Assembly (NCBI GenBank): GCA_004154925.1 | Contig: QJNS01000214.1 | Coordinates: 1 to 64,000, forward strand | Source of the DNA: Monosporascus cannonballus | Taxonomy: Eukaryota > Ascomycota > Sordariomycetes > Xylariales | DNA length: 64,000 bases | Reading direction: 5' to 3' | In this document: piece by piece, positions 60,846-64,000 of the stretch | Numbering within the stretch: position 1 is the first letter of the stretch | How the letters are laid out: each line of letters opens with the position of its first letter | Notes under the pieces: generated by a model | Database searches by the model: none | Told to the model about the DNA's origin: nothing | Seen by the model: the letters and a program-made list of their open reading frames with translations, nothing else | Program-made: the position numbers and the translations under genes

Positions 60846-61093
60846 CGTGCTATTTAAAACTATAATATAAATGTTATGTATATACAAAATTAATTTATTA
60901 TGTATTTTATTGTCTTTGATATAGTATAGATTTAATATAATTCATATAATTTAATTCCAAATTAGTTATATTAATTAAATTAATTAAATTATCTTAAAAG
61001 TTAAGTTTTTTTATCGGAGATTTAGCCGTAACAGGTCCGCGCTAAGCTTTAAAGATAGGGCCTTTCGAAATAGAAACACCTATTTCTATAACA

Positions 61094-61399
61094 ACATTTT
61101 TCATTTTCGAATAAATTAAAATATTCATTCAATAATATATAATAAACTAATTTAATCCTTTCGTAATATTTATTGTATTATTCGTTAAAAGATTATTAAT
61201 TTATTTGTAAATATTATTAACGTATTTATATATTTATATAATTTATATTTTATTTATAATTTATAACGTAATATATAAACGAAACGTCTCTATAAAAAAA
61301 AGCGCCTACTTTAATTTCACGTTTTAATTACTTTACGTTCTATATATATTTTTAATATAACAATATATTTTGATTTTGTTTAATAAAAAAAGTACGATT
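61094..61399. other. Spacer right of A2
   Basis: AT-rich, no coding signal. Could contain the left end of transposon G, whose inverted repeats I could not find. Confidence 0.3.
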
Positions 61400-62830
61400 A
61401 AACATTATTATTTACGCTAAAAAACGCAACTGTCGTGTTAGTTATAAAAAGTTTATAACTATATATATTTTCCTAAAAATACCTTTTCCCAAACGAATAT
61501 AAAGCAAAGGTGTACGACGTAATATATCGTTTAATTCCCGAAAATTAATCAATTCTGAAAAGCAAATTGTTATCGAATCTATTTTCGATTTTGATTTACA
61601 AATGTTTTTTTTTCGACTTAAAAATATTAAAAATATATCTCATATACTTTTACGTAAGCGGAACGCGGAATATATTAAGGTTCATTAAACGTTAAATTTC
61701 TTTAAATGGTAAAATAAAATAAAACTAAGTTTAAATCGAAAAACTAATTACGAAAAGATTATATATACAAATTCCAAAATATTTCGAAAATATTTCGAAC
61801 TGGTACGTATTATAATTACGAAATAGAGCATTTCGAAAAAGAAGATAAATAATTTTAATAAGATTAACTTTTTGACAAGGTTAATAACGATATCGGGTAT
61901 AATAAATTTAAGCGCTAAAAAGCGTAAAAGGCCTAAAAAAGCTTAATAAGAGAATAAAAATAGGCGACGGTTATTTAAGCCGTCGGTTTTTAAAGCTAGG
62001 CCTTTCCGCCGTATATTATTATAACAAACAAAAATTACCTCACTTCTTAATACCGTAATAGTTCTATATTACGCCATTAAAAAATTACTATAAGTAATAA
62101 TAACTAAATAACGAACCTTTGAAATTGAAATTCAGTAACATATTTTAACGAGTGTAACAAAACACATATAAAAAGTACTAAACGTTTTTTATTTTTAACG
62201 GCTACGAAAGTTAATACTCGATAGAATGTGAAAGATATTTTAAGAAATATAATGTTATTACATTTTATATATTTTTAATTTTTTCATAAATTTCAATTTT
62301 TAATATAATATTATTTTTCCATTAAATCAGATCTACGATTTTTATATCGAAAACCGTATAAAGCGTCATAATATATACGTCGTTAAAGAAAACTTTTTTA
62401 TCGACTTTTACGAAACGCTTAAAACGTTTATAATATCCGAAAATATTAAAGCGGGTTTTCGTAATACTGGTCTTATTTTATTAAACTACGAATATATTAT
62501 TTAACAATTAAATATCCGATAATCTTTTCGAATGTAAAATACTTAAAACTTTCGAAAAAATAACTTTGTAATTGAATTGTTTAAAAATTTACAAAATATT
62601 AAAAAAATCACCGATAACTATAATTAAAACGGTAAATTCTTTATCTAAAGATACAAATCATTTATTATATAAAGTCGTTTCTTTCATAATAAGGTCGGTT
62701 ATTTTCGCGAAATTAATGATAGTTTTAACAAATGTTAAAAAACTAAAAACAAATATTTTTAAAAAGGAAAATCCCGTATTCTCCAAAAAAACGATTTTTC
62801 GCATCGGAAAAGAAGATAATAGAAACTAAT
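61400..62830 (+). pseudogene. Fot1/pogo-type transposase relic (element G)
   Basis: A plus-strand protein collinear with fungal Fot1-like transposases. Domains in order: an N-terminal DNA-binding part, GVRRNISFNSRKLINSEKQI, then FDFDLQMFFFRLKNI and ISHILLRKRNAEYIKVH (the CENP-B/Tc5-type helix-turn-helix); the DDE core with YFELVRIIITK*SISKKKIN, NFNKINF (usually NFDETGF, first catalytic Asp now Asn), LILDR (usually LILDGH, second Asp kept) and FPLNQ (usually QPLDVG, third Asp now Asn); then KAGFRNTGLILLNYEYI and a coiled-coil/basic C-terminus (KKENPVFSKKTIFRIGKED). Length is close to the usual 530-550 residues. Dead by RIP. Inverted repeats and TA duplication were not identified. Confidence 0.85.
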
Positions 62831-64000
62831 ATAAAGAATAATAGCGAAAAGTATTAGTTATAAATGTGTAATAAAAAAAACAGTAATATAACGTTTGTAA
62901 TAACTCGAACATCATGTACATACTTATTAAAAATAATAAATACATTTAATAAAAATTATTCCGAAGAATTTTAATTAATTACGATATAATATAATAATTA
63001 AGAAATTAAATATATATGATAAGGAGATTAAAATAGCCGCTTTGCTTATATAAGCGTTATGCTTATATATTACGTTACATATTTTATATTTTTTAAAAGT
63101 TTTCATAAATTTGTGTTTATATTTGAAAATATATACGAAATATTAATATCTTTCGCAAATATAATTTGTTATTTTAATAGTTAGAAATGATAATATTCGA
63201 TTTTTAAAAAATATTATTATTTAATTATCGAAAATTACCTATTAATCGTAACTTCCTGTATTATTTAAATTCGAAATATATAAAATATTTAACAAAAAAC
63301 TTAAAACGTTATACATATTTTTTGATATGTAATTATTAAAGTATTTTTTAAAAAACATATAGTTTACTTCTGTTTCGATCATATATAAGGCAAAACTTAA
63401 TAACTGAACTATTTCTAAACCTATTTCCTAATATTATTTATTATATACAAATAATTTCGTTTTAAGTATTTTTATTATATTTTTAAATTTCTAAATTTAG
63501 AAAAGTAAATTAATTCAAAATTTGCATATTTCGGATTGTTATTATAAATAATTATTTAATTACCTAAGTTCTAATCTAATAAAATAATAATATGTTATAC
63601 TTTTTTAAATCTTTCATTATTTAAATAGTACAGTATATATCGTGTTATAATATTTATATTTGTCGTCATTATTGATAAAATATTAACATTTGGTTTTTTT
63701 GGTTAATTAATAAAATATTAAATTCACTTTATTTCTCTGATTTAGGTATTACTTAATGCCTTTTATTAACATGATGTTAATTTCTCTAAATATATATTAA
63801 ATGTTTTTATTATTCTAATTTTGAATTTATCTATATAATATTGTTTTTCAATATAAATTTCTAAGTAATTAATTTTGTATATAGCTCTTTCCGTTTCGTA
63901 AACGAACTTTTAATTTTCAATATTTTTTATACGGTCAATATTCTTGTTTATTTTTATAAGAATTTCAATTTATTAATCATCTTAATCGTGAAAACTATAA
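62831..64000. other. AT-rich stretch to window end
   Basis: No coding frame or match to families A-H. A small inverted motif GCTTATATAAGC lies at about 63045-63056 within CCGCTTTGCTTATATAAGCG. It may belong to the right end of G. Confidence 0.3.

Larger units (their letters stand above)
37883..61093 (-). mobile_element. Ty3/gypsy retrotransposon A2, containing B2, H, D and E2
   Basis: The left LTR (37883-38305) and split right LTR (58842 to about 59050 and about 60885-61093) are of family A. The internal sequence is collinear with A1 from 38306 to 43496 and again from 57887 to 58841. Removing the nested insertions leaves about 7.0 kb, close to A1 (7.2 kb). The flanking 5-mers, ACTTT (37878-37882) and ACATT (61094-61098), match in 4 of 5. 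A2 is far more RIP-mutated than A1. Confidence 0.85.
58842..61093 (-). repeat. A2 right LTR (5' LTR in pol sense), split by E2
   Basis: The first part, 58842 to about 59050, aligns with the start of 17659-18079 (AAGGAGAGAAATAATTTATA and following). The second part, about 60885-61093, aligns with its end (TAGCCGTAACAGGTCCGCGC, TATTTCTATAACA). The stretch between is E2 with its flanking repeats. Confidence 0.72.

Noticed and set aside
37883..61093. Perfect target duplication for A2
   Set aside because: ACTTT and ACATT differ by a transversion, which RIP does not explain. Reported only as a 4/5 match.
61940..61990. Palindrome-like CGACGGTTATTTAAGCCGTCG, first taken as homologous to the 25448 palindrome and as a shared LTR
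   Set aside because: The segment falls inside the Fot1-like transposase reading frame (between GRPKK-like and LILD blocks), and the sequences around the two sites do not align. The resemblance is probably chance.
1..64000. Mitochondrial origin (suggested by the very high AT content)
   Set aside because: No mitochondrial genes, rRNAs or tRNAs. The content is nuclear LTR and TIR transposons with target duplications and RIP-type mutations.
1..64000. CRISPR arrays, bacterial operons, ribosome binding sites, riboswitches
   Set aside because: No regularly spaced short repeats and no prokaryotic gene organisation. All signals are fungal transposon relics.

Overview
The window looks like an AT-rich block of a filamentous ascomycete nuclear genome that has been heavily mutated by repeat-induced point mutation (RIP). 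Base composition is extreme. CpA and TpG are depleted in favour of TpA while CpG survives. Every recognisable coding stretch is an old transposon protein whose stops sit where CAA/CAG (Gln) or TGG (Trp) is expected, and whose catalytic Asp has often become Asn. I found no host gene, rRNA, complete tRNA or CRISPR array. Family letters (A to H) are my own labels.

Left half (1-22629). A Ty3/gypsy element, C1 (LTRs 262-449 and 22428-22629, pol on the minus strand), has taken two insertions. One is a solo LTR of family A (1315-1734, TSD TTTTT). The other is a second Ty3/gypsy element, B1 (6858-21483, TSD GGCTT), which itself contains a complete Ty3/gypsy element, A1 (10838-18079, TSD GCTAT).

Middle (22630-37882). 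This holds a B-family solo LTR (24052-24257), an unidentified coding relic (about 24917-25108), a better-preserved CpG-rich block with palindromes, and a plus-strand gypsy relic F (gag about 26600, RT 28124, integrase to 30288). F is cut by repeat E1. A 5'-truncated inverted copy of C (C2, to 36585) follows, then a sharply RIP-free island at about 37320-37800 that looks like a polypurine tract plus LTR.

Right half (37883-64000). A2, a second copy of A (37883-61093), contains B2 (43497-57886). B2 contains a TIR DNA transposon H (48839-50930, TA target site) and a complete Ty1/copia element D (52461-57875, TSD GTATT) inside its right LTR. The right LTR of A2 is split by repeat E2. A relic of a Fot1/pogo-type transposase (G, about 61400-62830) lies beyond. 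Thus A sits in B on the left and B sits in A on the right, so the two families were active in overlapping periods.

The most unusual signal is that each of the three related gypsy families (A, B, C) has a second, protein-like reading frame on the strand opposite pol, between integrase and the 3' LTR. In each family the frame is shared by two copies. Calls rest on reading the sequence by eye; boundaries described as approximate are not exact.
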